A stretch of 64,000 nucleotides of DNA from Calothrix sp. FI2-JRJ7 (GCA_019359675.1 JAHHGX010000065.1:372001-436000), one strand, 5' to 3'. Shown: positions 54,116 to 63,084, counted from the stretch's first letter. Made by a program: numbers and translations. Notes: a model not told the origin generated them from the letters alone.

Positions 54116-54490
54116 CTACATTACATTGGCTGCTTTTGAACTACTGTGGTTACGCTCCGAAAGAATGTAGCTTTCTTTGATTCGTTCCAAAGCATGGAGC
54201 AAATCCTCGCGTCCCTTAAATCCTTCAAGCCTTTGCCGAACCAGCCCTTGTTCAATCAAGATTAAAGTTGGTAGCGATTTCAGCCTGTACTGATTCGATA
54301 GTTTAAAATTTTCATCAGCGTTGACGCTAACGAGTTTGATTTCTTTTCCACACTCTCGGCTGAACTGTAACAGTAGAGGGTGAATAATACGACATAACCC
54401 GCACCAAGGCGCCCCAAAATTGACTAAGACAGGAACATGAGATTCTAAAACTTCTTGAGTAAATGTCCGCTCACTAACCGACAACACCAT
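54116..54490 (-). CDS. Thioredoxin-family protein with WCGLC active site
   Basis: 124-aa thioredoxin fold: VLVNFGAPWCGLCRIIHPLL (active site CGLC instead of CGPC), LVSVNADENFKLSNQYRLKSLPTLILIEQG with the conserved cis-Pro (SLPT), and a short extra C-terminal tail. Loss of the CGPC proline changes redox potential; the family recurs near ndhF in cyanobacteria as I remember it. A general disulphide reductase role or a specific role in NDH-1 or RbcR control are both open. Confidence 0.88.
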   Translation of the reverse strand: MVLSVSERTFTQEVLESHVPVLVNFGAPWCGLCRIIHPLLLQFSRECGKEIKLVSVNADENFKLSNQYRLKSLPTLILIEQGLVRQRLEGFKGREDLLHALERIKESYILSERNHSSSKAANVM

Positions 54491-54668
54491 GACGCCTCTA
54501 TGATTTATAGGGTTTTTATATTAAAGGTATCTCACAATCCCACACTGACCCGCAGGGCAGTGTAGGCAGTTGACTTCATCGTACATTGATTTCGCTGTAT
54601 TAGATAACAGCAAACTCTCTTTTATAATTACTTTTGGGTCAGTCTGTCAATAGACCATGTGCTAGTAT

Positions 54669-55382
54669 TCAAAACTGTATCCTACTTGTTGACACTAAGA
54701 GCAAAGGGTGTAACCACCAAAATAGCAGTACAAAAAGTGTAACGCCTAAATAGGCAGGACGGACGAATTCTTGCCACTTTAGTGACTGGCGCCCGTCAAG
54801 AATTGCTAACAATGGAATAATACTAGTGCGTTGTCTTACCAATTCAAAAGCTTCGCCGTAGCGAGCGAGTAGGCGCCGATCACCGTGCCAAACTGCAAAT
54901 AAATGGTGCAATATTAGACCAATCGAAGTAACGAGTGTAAAAGTTGTGCCTATCCATAGAGTATGGGCAATGCACCAAATTACCTGTCCAACCATTTGCG
55001 GGTGGCGGGTAATACGAATAATACCTGTCTCGTACAAAAGAACTTGGGGCTTTTGAATGGCAGCAATTTCTAGTAGATTGAATGTGGCAGGATACAAGAA
55101 TAAAAACGATATCGCTGATAGCACCCAAACGAATGTTTGTACCCCTGGTAGTCCTTGGACTTGCCAAAGTTGCAACCCATCATAACGGTGATTAAAAAAG
55201 TAAACAACTAAAATAACAGCCAAAGGTAGGCTGATTAAAGCAAAAATAACGCGATATAACCTTGCACCTGTATACTTTTCTGCCCACGGACGCAGTGCAG
55301 CGCCTCCGCTGTGCGCGATTGCAAATACTATTTGTAATCCAAGCATCATAAAATGACTAGGGGTTAACCAATCTGGCATCAT
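54669..55382 (-). CDS. NnrU family membrane protein
   Basis: A 237-aa protein with ~6 helices: LTPSHFMMLGLQIVFAIAHSGGAALRPWAEKYTGARLYRVIFALISLPLAVIL, LLYETGIIRITRHPQMVGQVIWCIAHTLWIG, HHLFAVWHGDRRLLARYGEAFELVRQRTS. This is the NnrU family, related to 15-cis-zeta-carotene isomerase (Z-ISO), including the conserved haem-ligand-type His residues. In this context (beside rbcR and ndhF1) a carotenoid or haem role is possible. Start: consecutive GTG/ATG/ATG at 55385/55382/55379. Confidence 0.88.
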   Translation of the reverse strand: MMPDWLTPSHFMMLGLQIVFAIAHSGGAALRPWAEKYTGARLYRVIFALISLPLAVILVVYFFNHRYDGLQLWQVQGLPGVQTFVWVLSAISFLFLYPATFNLLEIAAIQKPQVLLYETGIIRITRHPQMVGQVIWCIAHTLWIGTTFTLVTSIGLILHHLFAVWHGDRRLLARYGEAFELVRQRTSIIPLLAILDGRQSLKWQEFVRPAYLGVTLFVLLFWWLHPLLLVSTSRIQF

Positions 55383-55470
55383 CACGCGACATACGCTCCG
55401 GTAATTTAAATCAACGCTTATTTCAGTACAATCAATTTCACAAAGTGTTTAAAGGGGGACAATAGTCAAG

Positions 55471-55635
55471 ATGTTGCTTATGTTGCCTTTTTCGACCAAA
55501 GCCTCCAAGCTTAAGATGCTTTCAAACAAGTCCAGTAAAGTGGAGAATTATTTCAACCGCACTCGTTTTATAACGGGCGCCTTTTCCAAACTGAATTATC
55601 AATTTTCGTTGCTCCTTTCAACGTTTGTGTGTTGA
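55471..55635 (+). CDS. Possible small upstream ORF (54 aa) of rbcR
   Basis: Begins [20 protein letters not shown], ends STFVC with TGA five bases before the rbcR ATG. GGGGG lies ~13 bases upstream. It may couple translation to rbcR, but composition is unremarkable and it may be chance. Confidence 0.2.
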   Translation: MLLMLPFSTKASKLKMLSNKSSKVENYFNRTRFITGAFSKLNYQFSLLLSTFVC

Positions 55636-55640
55636 GCCTT

Positions 55641-56651
55641 ATGTCTGACCTTCCTTTTACTCTAGATCAGTTACGTATTCTCAAAGCGATTGCCGCAGAA
55701 GGGAGCTTCAAGCGTGCCGCTGACAGCCTTTATGTTTCTCAACCTGCTGTTAGTTTGCAGGTGCAGAACTTAGAGCGTCAACTTGATGTTCCCTTATTTG
55801 ACCGTGGAGGTAGACGCGCGCAATTAACCGAAGCGGGACATTTATTACTTAGCTACGGTGAAAAAATCCTTAGCTTATGTCAAGAAACCTGTCGCGCTAT
55901 CGATGACCTGCAAAATCTCCAAGGTGGTACCCTAATTGTCGGCGCCTCTCAAACAACAGGCACTTATTTGCTGCCACGAATGATAGGCATGTTTCGACAA
56001 AAATACCCCGATGTAGCCGTACAATTACACGTCCACTCAACGCGACGCACAGCTTGGGGTGTCGCCAACGGACAAGTCGATTTAGCTATTATTGGTGGTG
56101 AAGTTCCTGGTGAACTTGCCGAGTCACTCGAAACGATTTCCTACGCAGAAGACGAATTGGCATTGATTTTACCCGTATCTCATCCTTTCGCAAAACTGGA
56201 AAAAATTCAAAAAGAAGACTTATATAAATTACAATTCATTACCCTCGATTCGCAATCCACTATACGCAAGGTTATCGAACAAGTGCTATCGCGCTGTGAT
56301 ATCGATACGCGACGTTTTAAAATTGAGATGGAGTTGAATTCCATCGAAGCGATCAAAACAGCTGTGCAATCAGGTTTGGGAGCAGCGTTTGTTTCCACCT
56401 CGGCAATTTCTAAGGAATTGCAAATGGGAGTACTGCACCGCTCACCAATAGAAGGTGTAGTAGTCAAGCGAACGCTATGGCTAATTTTTAATCCCAACCG
56501 TTATCGTTCCAAAGCAGCAGAAGCCTTCAGCCAAGAAATTTTACCTCAATTTGCGGCACCGGGCTGGAATATGGAAGTGTTAAAATCAACACACAGAGAA
56601 ATAGTGGTTGCTGCTTTAAATGGTGAGGAGGCAGTTTTGGACGATGATTAA
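55641..56651 (+). CDS. rbcR: RbcR-type LysR-family transcriptional regulator
   Basis: 336 aa. N-terminal winged HTH (residues 5-65: [61 protein letters not shown]) and C-terminal effector-binding periplasmic-binding-like domain ([61 protein letters not shown]). The sequence and the linkage to nnrU and ndhF1 identify RbcR of cyanobacteria, which controls RuBisCO operon expression with Calvin-cycle metabolites as effectors; CcmR/CmpR are paralogues. ATG 55641 preferred over GTG 55629. Confidence 0.87.
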   Translation: MSDLPFTLDQLRILKAIAAEGSFKRAADSLYVSQPAVSLQVQNLERQLDVPLFDRGGRRAQLTEAGHLLLSYGEKILSLCQETCRAIDDLQNLQGGTLIVGASQTTGTYLLPRMIGMFRQKYPDVAVQLHVHSTRRTAWGVANGQVDLAIIGGEVPGELAESLETISYAEDELALILPVSHPFAKLEKIQKEDLYKLQFITLDSQSTIRKVIEQVLSRCDIDTRRFKIEMELNSIEAIKTAVQSGLGAAFVSTSAISKELQMGVLHRSPIEGVVVKRTLWLIFNPNRYRSKAAEAFSQEILPQFAAPGWNMEVLKSTHREIVVAALNGEEAVLDDD

Positions 56652-56745
56652 GTTCGTTTTATCACGCAGTCTGGCACTGTAATACGGGATGCCCACGACT
56701 GCAAGTGGGTTATCTCACCTTCAAAGATAATGGCAATTGCTAAAT

Positions 56746-58110
56746 ATGGAAGTTTACTGCACTCGTCCGCATTGTCCGCGTCCGCTAAATTATTTTGCCG
56801 ACCTTGACGAAACAACTGTAATTAGAACCGTGCAGCAGAAATACTGTACTAGTTGCGGAATGCCATTGATTTTAGCTGGACGGTATATTCCAACTAAAGT
56901 ACTTGGTAGAGGTGGATTTGGCGCAGCATTTTTCGCGCGTGACCGTTATACTCCAACGATGCGTTCTTGTGTAGCCAAGCAATTTTTGCCATCAACTTCT
57001 TTGAGTCCCACACAACTAAAACTCGCGCAAGACTTATTTGAACGCGAGGCAGTGGTTTTAGAAGAAGTTGGCTACCAGCACGACCAAATACCCAATTTGT
57101 ATGCTTACTTTCCGGTTATTGTCGAAAGTTCACCACCTGGACGGCAAGAGCAGTATTTCTATTTAGTCCAAGAGTACATTAACGGAGAAAATCTAGAACA
57201 AGAACTAGTACAAAAAGGTCATTTTTCCGAGTCTGATGCCGTCGAAGTGTTAAGTTCAATTTTAAAAGTACTTGATTTTGTTCATAACCAAGGCATCATT
57301 CACCGTGATATTAAACCCTCGAATATCATGCGTGATAAAAGCGGCAAACTCTTTTTACTTGACTTTGGCGCCGTTAAATTAGTGACAAATTCTCCAGCGG
57401 GGACTACAGGCGCCTCAACGGGGATTTATTCAATTGGATTTGCACCACCCGAACAAATGTCAGGTGGCCAAGTATTTCCATCTACAGATTTATACGCTTT
57501 AGCAGTAACTATAATCATTCTCCTTACTGCTAAAGATGTTATAGAACTATTTGATTCCTACACCAATCAGTGGAAATGGCAAAATTTTGTTACTATCAGT
57601 CCGACGTTAACATCCGTGTTAAATCGCATGTTACTTCCTGCTGCAAACCAGAGGTTTCAAAGCGCCACTGATGTACTTGAAGCTTTAGGTACACCACAAC
57701 CACAACCACAACAACATCCAACACAACTTCAGTCATCACAGACAGGGACACTTACGACATCAAAACGAAACTTTTCTCTAATAGAAGTATTAACAGGAGC
57801 AGGATTTAGTGGGTTTGAAGGTGGCTTAATTGCAATAGCGGTTTTTAGTTTGATTAAATCTACACCAATTAGTTTAGTTATATCACTAGTCGTAATTAGT
57901 GCTATGATATTTGCTCAATTCCGACGTTGGGTAGGTGGCTCAGATTTAATTATTTTTCCAGTAATAACTTTACCAATAGTCCTAATTTTTCTACGAGGTT
58001 CGCTAACCATACCTGAAGTTTTATTTTACGCGGTTATTGCTGGCTTAATATCTATTGCCGTTACTTCACTATTTCGACTGATATATAAACTTTTATCAAA
58101 AATTCTGTAA
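56746..58110 (+). CDS. Ser/Thr protein kinase with N-terminal Cys4 zinc ribbon and C-terminal membrane domain
   Basis: 454 aa. Residues 5-37 hold two Cys pairs (CTRPHCPRPL and CTSCGMPL), a predicted zinc ribbon. The kinase domain (~42-300) has the glycine loop LGRGGFGAAFFARD, VAKQF (ATP-binding Lys), catalytic HRDIKPSNIM, DFGAVKLV in place of strict DFG-L, and PPEQM. A Pro/Gln linker (PQPQPQQHPTQLQ) leads to ~4 membrane helices. ATG 56746 is chosen over TTG 56737. Two PstS-like relics follow; in related genomes a phosphate-binding-like gene after such a kinase is a common pairing. Confidence 0.9.
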   Translation: MEVYCTRPHCPRPLNYFADLDETTVIRTVQQKYCTSCGMPLILAGRYIPTKVLGRGGFGAAFFARDRYTPTMRSCVAKQFLPSTSLSPTQLKLAQDLFEREAVVLEEVGYQHDQIPNLYAYFPVIVESSPPGRQEQYFYLVQEYINGENLEQELVQKGHFSESDAVEVLSSILKVLDFVHNQGIIHRDIKPSNIMRDKSGKLFLLDFGAVKLVTNSPAGTTGASTGIYSIGFAPPEQMSGGQVFPSTDLYALAVTIIILLTAKDVIELFDSYTNQWKWQNFVTISPTLTSVLNRMLLPAANQRFQSATDVLEALGTPQPQPQQHPTQLQSSQTGTLTTSKRNFSLIEVLTGAGFSGFEGGLIAIAVFSLIKSTPISLVISLVVISAMIFAQFRRWVGGSDLIIFPVITLPIVLIFLRGSLTIPEVLFYAVIAGLISIAVTSLFRLIYKLLSKIL

Positions 58111-58217
58111 TTTTATAAAAAATGCATAAAAAACTGCTGCTCCTTTAGAAATAGAATAATGAAGGGCAGACGACTATACGTTACAAAATATTATATATCT
58201 TAAATAAAAAAAGCTCT

Positions 58218-58415
58218 AAATGTCCTTCGGAGCGCAATCAAATTAATATTGATGCTTTTAAAACACATAAATACCCAATAACTAGGCGCCTGTTTGTAAT
58301 TGTGAAGCAGAACAAACAAAGCGACCAAGAAGCAGGAATAGCATATGCTAATTTACTTCTTACCGAACAAGGACAAGAATTAATATCTAAAACAGGATTT
58401 ATAAGAATTAAGTAG
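58218..58415 (+). pseudogene. PstS-like substrate-binding protein, C-terminal fragment (copy 1)
   Basis: A 65-codon frame without a start reads CPSERNQINIDAFKTHKYP, RRLFVIVKQN, then YANLLLTEQGQELISKTGFIRIK and stops. This is the last part of a PstS-family phosphate-binding protein. The N-terminal 80% is absent. It lies 107 bases after the kinase gene. Confidence 0.65.
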
Positions 58416-58427
58416 TCAAAAGTTAAT

Positions 58428-59038
58428 ATGTCGCAAAAAAAACGAAACATCTATTTTAGTATTATCGCTTTTAATAACACTAACAATTGACCAACTAAAA
58501 TCTATCTACACAGGGAAAGTTACTAATTGGAAAGAATTGAGTGGCGCTTCAATTGCAATAAAAGCCTACTCACGCCGTGTTGAAGACGGTGGAACTTTTG
58601 AACTATTTGTCCAAGATATTTTGGGTGGACAAGCATTTGGTTCTAATGTGGAATTTGTTTCCACAACAACCCTTCTGCTAGTCCAGGTGGCATTTACTTC
58701 GCTTCTGCCCCAGAAGTCGTTCCTCAATGTTCAATCAAACCAGTGCCGTTGGGGCGGAAGCAAAGGTCAAAAGTTGCTCAATACATTGAACCATTCATCC
58801 TCCCAGCAGAATGTCCAGGTAAGCGCAACAAATTGAACATTGAGGCATTTCAATCTGGTAAGTACCCTCATAGCGCCCAATTTGTTCGTAGTCGTCAAAC
58901 AAAACGGGCAAATTGAGCAACTTTTAGGTGATGCTTACGCTAACTTACTTCTTTGCGAGCAGGGGCAGGAATTGATATCCCAAGCTGGGGAAAGTCAAAA
59001 TTCGCTCTCCTCCTGCTGCTTTAAAACTAGAATGTTAG
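58428..59038 (+). pseudogene. PstS-like substrate-binding protein, decayed (copy 2)
   Basis: A signal-peptide-like start (MSQK, then NETSILVLSLLITLTI in a shifted frame) is joined directly to DQLKSIYTGKVTNWKEL, so ~200 residues are deleted. The frame reads on through AIKAYSRRVEDGGTFELFVQ and ILGGQAFGSNVEFVSTTT, then shifts to PGGIYFASAPEVVPQCSIKPV and KRNKLNIEAFQSGKYPH. It shifts again to LFVVVKQNGQIEQLLGDAYA and ANLLLCEQGQELISQAG, and a last shift gives KIRSPPAALKLEC. At least three frameshifts make it clearly non-functional. Confidence 0.8.
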
Positions 59039-59754
59039 CTCGCTCGGTTAATCGACTCAGCAGGCAAGCAGATTAAATTATCCCCTTGAGTTAATATCAA
59101 ACCGCGTTGACGCAGTTTACCCATCAAACGAGTTACGGTAACACGGGTTGAACCAATCGCGCTACCAATTTGAGCATGAGTTAAAGGGAATGGCAAACAG
59201 TAACCACGAATTACATCTGGGTCGGTTTCGCTCATCGCCGGCTCACCGTATTCCTCAATTAACAAGGTCAGGAAACCGAGGAGTCGGTCGATAGTGCGTC
59301 GTTGTCCCAAGGCACTCAGCCACAATAGCTTGCGTTGGTGCTGGTATCTAAAGGCGTCCATTACTTCGCGACGGAAGTGTGGCCAGTTGTCCAAGTCGTG
59401 CCAATACATCCACAACACTGCTGTTTGGTCAACGTGAGCGTAAGCTTGGAGTGTAAATGGTGACTGAGCAACTATTTCAAACGGCTGTCCGGCGCCAACA
59501 AACCCTAAGAAAGCTTCTTCAGGGGTTCGATTAATACGACGAGACGTTAACTGACTAGCAGTTGCACTAACTTGTGCAGTCCCTACCATGCGGATAGCAC
59601 CTCTTTGCACCAAGTACAACAAACCAGGTCTAGCTGGAATGCGTTCATCTTTGCTAAAGGTACGACAGCGATAGTGTTCTTGGGCCCAGTCAAGAATACG
59701 TTGCCAGGTCAAGAAAGGACGTGATGCTTCTGAAAAGGAGGATGGAGATTGCAT
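59035..59754 (-). CDS. Crp/Fnr-family transcriptional regulator (second)
   Basis: 239 aa: an N-terminal beta-roll (about 30-120; FSKDERIPARPGLLYLVQRGAIRM ... FLGFVGAGQPFEIVAQSPFTLQAYAHVDQTAVLWMYWHDL) with an insert, a long helix, and a C-terminal HTH FPLTHAQIGSAIGSTRVTVTRLMGKLRQRGLI that resembles NtcA's recognition helix. cAMP-contact residues are not obvious. ATG 59754 is preferred over TTG 59784. The stop overlaps the end of the PstS relic. Regulon unknown; it differs from the Crp-family protein at 8241. Confidence 0.85.
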   Translation of the reverse strand: MQSPSSFSEASRPFLTWQRILDWAQEHYRCRTFSKDERIPARPGLLYLVQRGAIRMVGTAQVSATASQLTSRRINRTPEEAFLGFVGAGQPFEIVAQSPFTLQAYAHVDQTAVLWMYWHDLDNWPHFRREVMDAFRYQHQRKLLWLSALGQRRTIDRLLGFLTLLIEEYGEPAMSETDPDVIRGYCLPFPLTHAQIGSAIGSTRVTVTRLMGKLRQRGLILTQGDNLICLPAESINRAS

Positions 59755-60064
59755 AGGTAACAAAGAGCGTTCGGCTGAAGACAAAGACAGGCGTCGTCAA
59801 AAAGGTGCAAGGAGTGTCTTTGCGTTGGCATGTCAGGCTAAACACCTAACGTGCCAGCCATAACAGAGTAGAAATTAAATTCTACTATGATTGTTATACT
59901 TCTTACTGTACAATGATGGTAGTAAAATTTACCCATCTTTCATCAAATTTCATGGAATTCTTATTTTTCTCTCTCTAAATTAAAGTTATGCCAAAAGGCA
60001 GATAGCATAAAAATACGTTGTTTGGTATGTAGAGGGGTTCTTACAAGCTTACTATGTGTATATT

Positions 60065-60862
60065 ATGATACTAGTTAGCAAATACACAGCAATTAGACAG
60101 CAAGTAAACAGTTATTTATTAGAAGTCTTAAGTATTTATATCAACGAAAATAAACTATTACCGTTTGCGCTTGCGGAAGTTTGGGTACGCAAAAGTAAAG
60201 AAACATGTAAAGTTTTGTATATTTCAGAAGTAGCTTTTAAAGCAGCAAAAGTATATGGGATAAGCGCTTCAGTCATTGCGTCTCAACTTGTCTCTCATTT
60301 TTGTGATTGTAACGAGAATTTTATGTTGAAGGCAGCGGCAGGTTTGATTTATATCGAAGTCGCTCCAAGTGTCATAGCAACCTGTCTACAAAGTGTGGTA
60401 GAACAACATACGGGCACACACGGACACACGGACACACGGACACACTCGGGCACTCCTCCATTTTTAATCCAATATACCCATGCGCGTTGTTGTTCTTTGT
60501 TAAGACTAGCTGGGCATGAGGGGTTAATATCATTTGACCAGCCATTACAAGTTTCTTGGTTAGACAGTCAAAGTAAACTTCGCTTCAACTCACACGAGTC
60601 GCAACGTTTAATCGCGACAAGCGTGGAAATAGTAGATGATTTGGTATGTGTTGATGTACGTTCACCAATCTATTGGCATTCCAAAGCGTTAAATTTAAGC
60701 CAAGCTTTTATTTGTTTTTGGCGCCATACTCGTATTTGGGGCGAAGTAAAAAACCAACCTGAACTAGTTCGCGCGTATATAGGGCTGATAGTAGTTACTC
60801 AACAGATATTAAGATTGTTATTAGAAGAGAAATTAAATTCCGTCGCTTGCTTTGAAATATAA
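60065..60862 (+). CDS. DALR anticodon-binding-domain protein with 8-bp microsatellite
   Basis: A 265-aa free-standing homologue of the C-terminal part of arginyl-tRNA synthetase. The DALR-like helical domain is visible at about 150-260 (TPPFLIQYTHARCCSLLRLAGHEGLI ... LNLSQAFICFWRHTRIWGEV ... LVRAYIGLIVVTQQILRLLLEEKL). The N-terminal half (ALAEVWVRKSKETCKVLYISEVAFKAAKVYGISASVIASQL) resembles the ArgS additional region. Residues ~119-135 (HTGTHGHTDTRTHSGT) are encoded by GGACACAC-type repeats. No Rossmann catalytic core is present, so it is not a tRNA synthetase. ATG 60065 chosen over GTG 60056. Confidence 0.82.
   Translation: MILVSKYTAIRQQVNSYLLEVLSIYINENKLLPFALAEVWVRKSKETCKVLYISEVAFKAAKVYGISASVIASQLVSHFCDCNENFMLKAAAGLIYIEVAPSVIATCLQSVVEQHTGTHGHTDTRTHSGTPPFLIQYTHARCCSLLRLAGHEGLISFDQPLQVSWLDSQSKLRFNSHESQRLIATSVEIVDDLVCVDVRSPIYWHSKALNLSQAFICFWRHTRIWGEVKNQPELVRAYIGLIVVTQQILRLLLEEKLNSVACFEI
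60411..60446. repeat. 8-bp tandem repeat (CGGACACA x3) within a coding region
   Basis: Three exact CGGACACA units at 60421-60444 plus a degenerate unit before them. The unit length is not a multiple of three, so slippage would shift the reading frame of the DALR-domain gene. Confidence 0.75.
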
Positions 60863-60967
60863 ATTACTAATTGTGAATATTTTTATAAATTAGGCGAACA
60901 GGACTTAATCAACTAAATTAAATAACTAGCCAAATTATTAAAAATATAAAAAGTTTTGTAAAATCTA

Positions 60968-60996
60968 TTGACTCATTAAAAAGGTCGAGATATAGT
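60968..60996 (+). promoter_or_regulatory. Sigma-70-type promoter for a small RNA
   Basis: TTGACT (60968-60973), 17-bp spacer, TATAGT (60991-60996). Near-consensus at both boxes with ideal spacing. Predicted start about 61002. Confidence 0.6.
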
Positions 60997-61001
60997 ATCA
61001 A

Positions 61002-61074
61002 GTGTGTGAGGAGCGAACCAGTAAGGGCACCGAGACGAAACACGGCCAGTCGTCGGTGCCCTTTCTGATTTTTT
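61002..61074 (+). ncRNA. Predicted small RNA (about 72 nt)
   Basis: A single-stranded 5' part with GUGUGUGAGGAGCGAACC is followed by a strong hairpin: AAGGGCACCGA (61023-61033) with TCGGTGCCCTT (61053-61063), extended inside by GAC/GUC, loop GAAACACGGCCA, and ending in a T tract (61069-61074). There is no ORF. The consensus promoter directly upstream makes an independent transcript likely. The GAAACA in the loop recalls the Yfr2-type loop motif, but I cannot assign a family. An alternative is that this is only a terminator for the DALR gene 140 bases upstream. Confidence 0.5.
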
Positions 61075-61180
61075 ATGAAACGTATCTCCTTACATTAATT
61101 ATTTTCAACTATAGATAAATCTAAATGGTAATGATTAATCAATCGTGATGACTAAGCATTAATGATTAACCATTTAGATG

Positions 61181-62011
61181 TTAAGCAAGAATAAACTTGT
61201 TAATAGCGGCAGCAACTCCATCATTTTCAACAGTTGGAGCAACCCAATTAGCTTGTTCTTTGACTTGGGATGGCGCCCCACCCATCGCAACACCAGTACC
61301 AGCGTATTGCAGCATTTCGACATCATTAAAATTATCACCAATCGTCATAACATTTTTACTTTCAATACCTAGGAGTTCTTCAGCTAGATATTTAACGGCT
61401 ACTCCTTTATTTACTAACGGGTTAGTAGCTTCAAAAAAAGTTGCAACAGATGTAGTTAGGTAAAGTTCAGCGGGAGTATATTGACGACGTAAATTACCCA
61501 GCAGGTTGTTTATGACATCAGTGTCGTCACACAAAGCCAGAATTTTAGTTGGTTCGTTATCAAGGCACAAGCGCAAGTCACCAACTGCGATAGGAGTGAT
61601 ATTAGAACGTTTCGCGTAAATCTTTGTTTCGCGTGTTATCGAGCGCACGTAAAGTTCATCATTTATATAGAAGTGTACAGAAAGCAACTCACGCAGTTCT
61701 GGTTGCTCGAAATAATCAAGTAGTTGTATTGCAGTTGCGCGGTTAACTGGGTAATGTCGATGGATTTTATTCGAGGCTGGGTCTTGTATCCAGGCGCCTT
61801 GATAAGCTATGAGTGGTAGCGTCGAACCAATTTCGAGATGGAACCGTAACGCGGAACGATACATTCTACCCGTCGCGACAGCAACTTGAACTCCACTTTG
61901 CTTAACTTGCTGGATAGCATTTTTCACTGCTTGACTGATTTTGTTCGAGTGTCCGGCGATAGTACCGTCAATATCTACTACTAGTAGCTTGATATCTGTT
62001 TTTGAGTGCAT
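61181..62011 (-). CDS. Cof-type HAD-IIB family phosphatase
   Basis: 276 aa. HAD motif I LLVVDIDGTIAGHS (nucleophile Asp), motif II VAVATGRMYRSAL, C2B cap domain in the middle, motif III Lys within NPLVNKGVAVKYLAEELL and motif IV MTIGDNFNDVEMLQYAG. These enzymes dephosphorylate sugar phosphates, FMN or similar small molecules; substrate cannot be predicted. Gene stands alone. Confidence 0.92.
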   Translation of the reverse strand: MHSKTDIKLLVVDIDGTIAGHSNKISQAVKNAIQQVKQSGVQVAVATGRMYRSALRFHLEIGSTLPLIAYQGAWIQDPASNKIHRHYPVNRATAIQLLDYFEQPELRELLSVHFYINDELYVRSITRETKIYAKRSNITPIAVGDLRLCLDNEPTKILALCDDTDVINNLLGNLRRQYTPAELYLTTSVATFFEATNPLVNKGVAVKYLAEELLGIESKNVMTIGDNFNDVEMLQYAGTGVAMGGAPSQVKEQANWVAPTVENDGVAAAINKFILA

Positions 62012-62217
62012 ATCTCGGTTGATTTAAGTGAGCAAGTACAAGACTATCAGGTAAAGGTACGTATAAACTTGGTCAATTAAAATGGTTGAAGCTACGCAAT
62101 TAAAAGCGTAAGCCTAAAATTATAAGCTGTGTAGTCTCCAATAATACGCCCTCTTAACCCAGTTTGCGCGCGTAATACTTAAAATTTGATACAGACTTTT
62201 TTCTTTTCGTTAATCAG

Positions 62218-62402
62218 GTCAGTAATAATACGAAAATTACTCAGTAATTTGACAGATATTTGCTGAAAATTTCCCCACAAATAGCTTAATTAGAACTGTA
62301 AAAGCCAACTTTTATAAAGACTCAGCAAAAAAGGTTTTTAGATATCGACATTTAATTTAATACTGAGCTATAAAGTATATATTAATACAAAAAAATTACG
62401 GT
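62218..62402 (+). repeat. Upstream copy of the PEP-CTERM gene's 5' region
   Basis: Diverged duplicate of 62818-63005: shared blocks include ACAGATATTTTGC/ACAGATATTTGC, TATAAAGACTC-GCAAAAAAGG and TATCGACATT. It shows that the promoter/leader of the PEP-CTERM gene was duplicated along with the gene. Confidence 0.6.
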
Positions 62403-62531
62403 TTTGTTGTAGATTTTGGTAAAGGAAACTTTAAAACAACAGCCGTACCCGAACCAGGAGCTATGGCTGCACTTCTAGGAGTAACAGGCGCCTCTCTATG
62501 GTCACGTCGTCGCAAAAAACAAGTAGGATAG
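62403..62531 (+). pseudogene. PEP-CTERM protein relic (only the sorting signal remains)
   Basis: FVVDFGKGNFKTTAVPEPGA followed by MAALLGVTGASLWSRRRKKQ and a stop: almost the same C terminus as the intact protein encoded at 63085. It is joined straight to a copy of the upstream leader, with the start codon and ~230 codons missing. Confidence 0.8.
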
Positions 62532-62596
62532 AACGGAAAGCCTGTCCCGGAGCGCTCTAACATATCTACATAAGATTTGCTGTAAAGCTGTAAAAC

Positions 62597-62624
62597 AAGC
62601 CTAGTTTCTTGAAACAGGCTTTTT
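62597..62624 (+). terminator. Rho-independent terminator after the PEP-CTERM relic
   Basis: AAGCCTAGTTTC (62597-62608), TT, GAAACAGGCTTTT: 10-bp stem with one mismatch followed by T's. Confidence 0.65.
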
Positions 62625-63084
62625 ATCATGCTGGGCAATGTTAGCTTGATAATTACAAATAACTGTAATGAAAAGTATTAAATCAGGACTTACGCAGAAA
62701 ATGCTATAAACCGTATAAACCCGGTTTTTTAGGGTAAATTATATAAATAATAAGTTGATTTTTTAGAATAAGTCAGTGATACTGAAAATTTTACAGAGAC
62801 TTTTGGCGTTTTCATTTATTAACTCAGCAATTGTACGAAAGCTTCTAAGTAATTCAACAGATATTTTGCAATTTTGTGCAGATAAATAGATAAAAATGAA
62901 TCAGTAAGTCCTAGTGAATATAAAGACTCTGCAAAAAAGGGATTTAGGTATCGACATTCATTTTTACGGTGAGTTATCAAGTATGTATTGAAACAAAAAT
63001 TATTTTCAAAGAGAAAAATAAAAGTTAATTGTTTCAATAAACTCAAAACAAAGAAATTCAGTAAAACGAGAAGGATTTTAAATC
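62625..63084. other. Leader/promoter region of the PEP-CTERM gene
   Basis: Non-coding. Contains TCAGGACTTACGCAGAAA (about 62684-62701), a phrase I remember as frequent in Nostoc genomes, an AAACCCGGTTT core (62718-62728), and the leader block duplicated upstream (62818-63005). Confidence 0.45.

Noticed and set aside
59919-59932. GTA-N8-TAC (NtcA-type) site upstream of the second Crp-family gene
   Set aside because: Such matches are expected by chance several times in 64 kb of AT-rich DNA, and no -10 box at the right distance was found; the same applies to 26876-26889.
61002-61074. Yfr1 on the opposite strand of the predicted small RNA
   Set aside because: CTCCTCACACA is present on the reverse strand, but the second flanking hairpin with terminator is absent, while promoter and terminator fit the forward strand.
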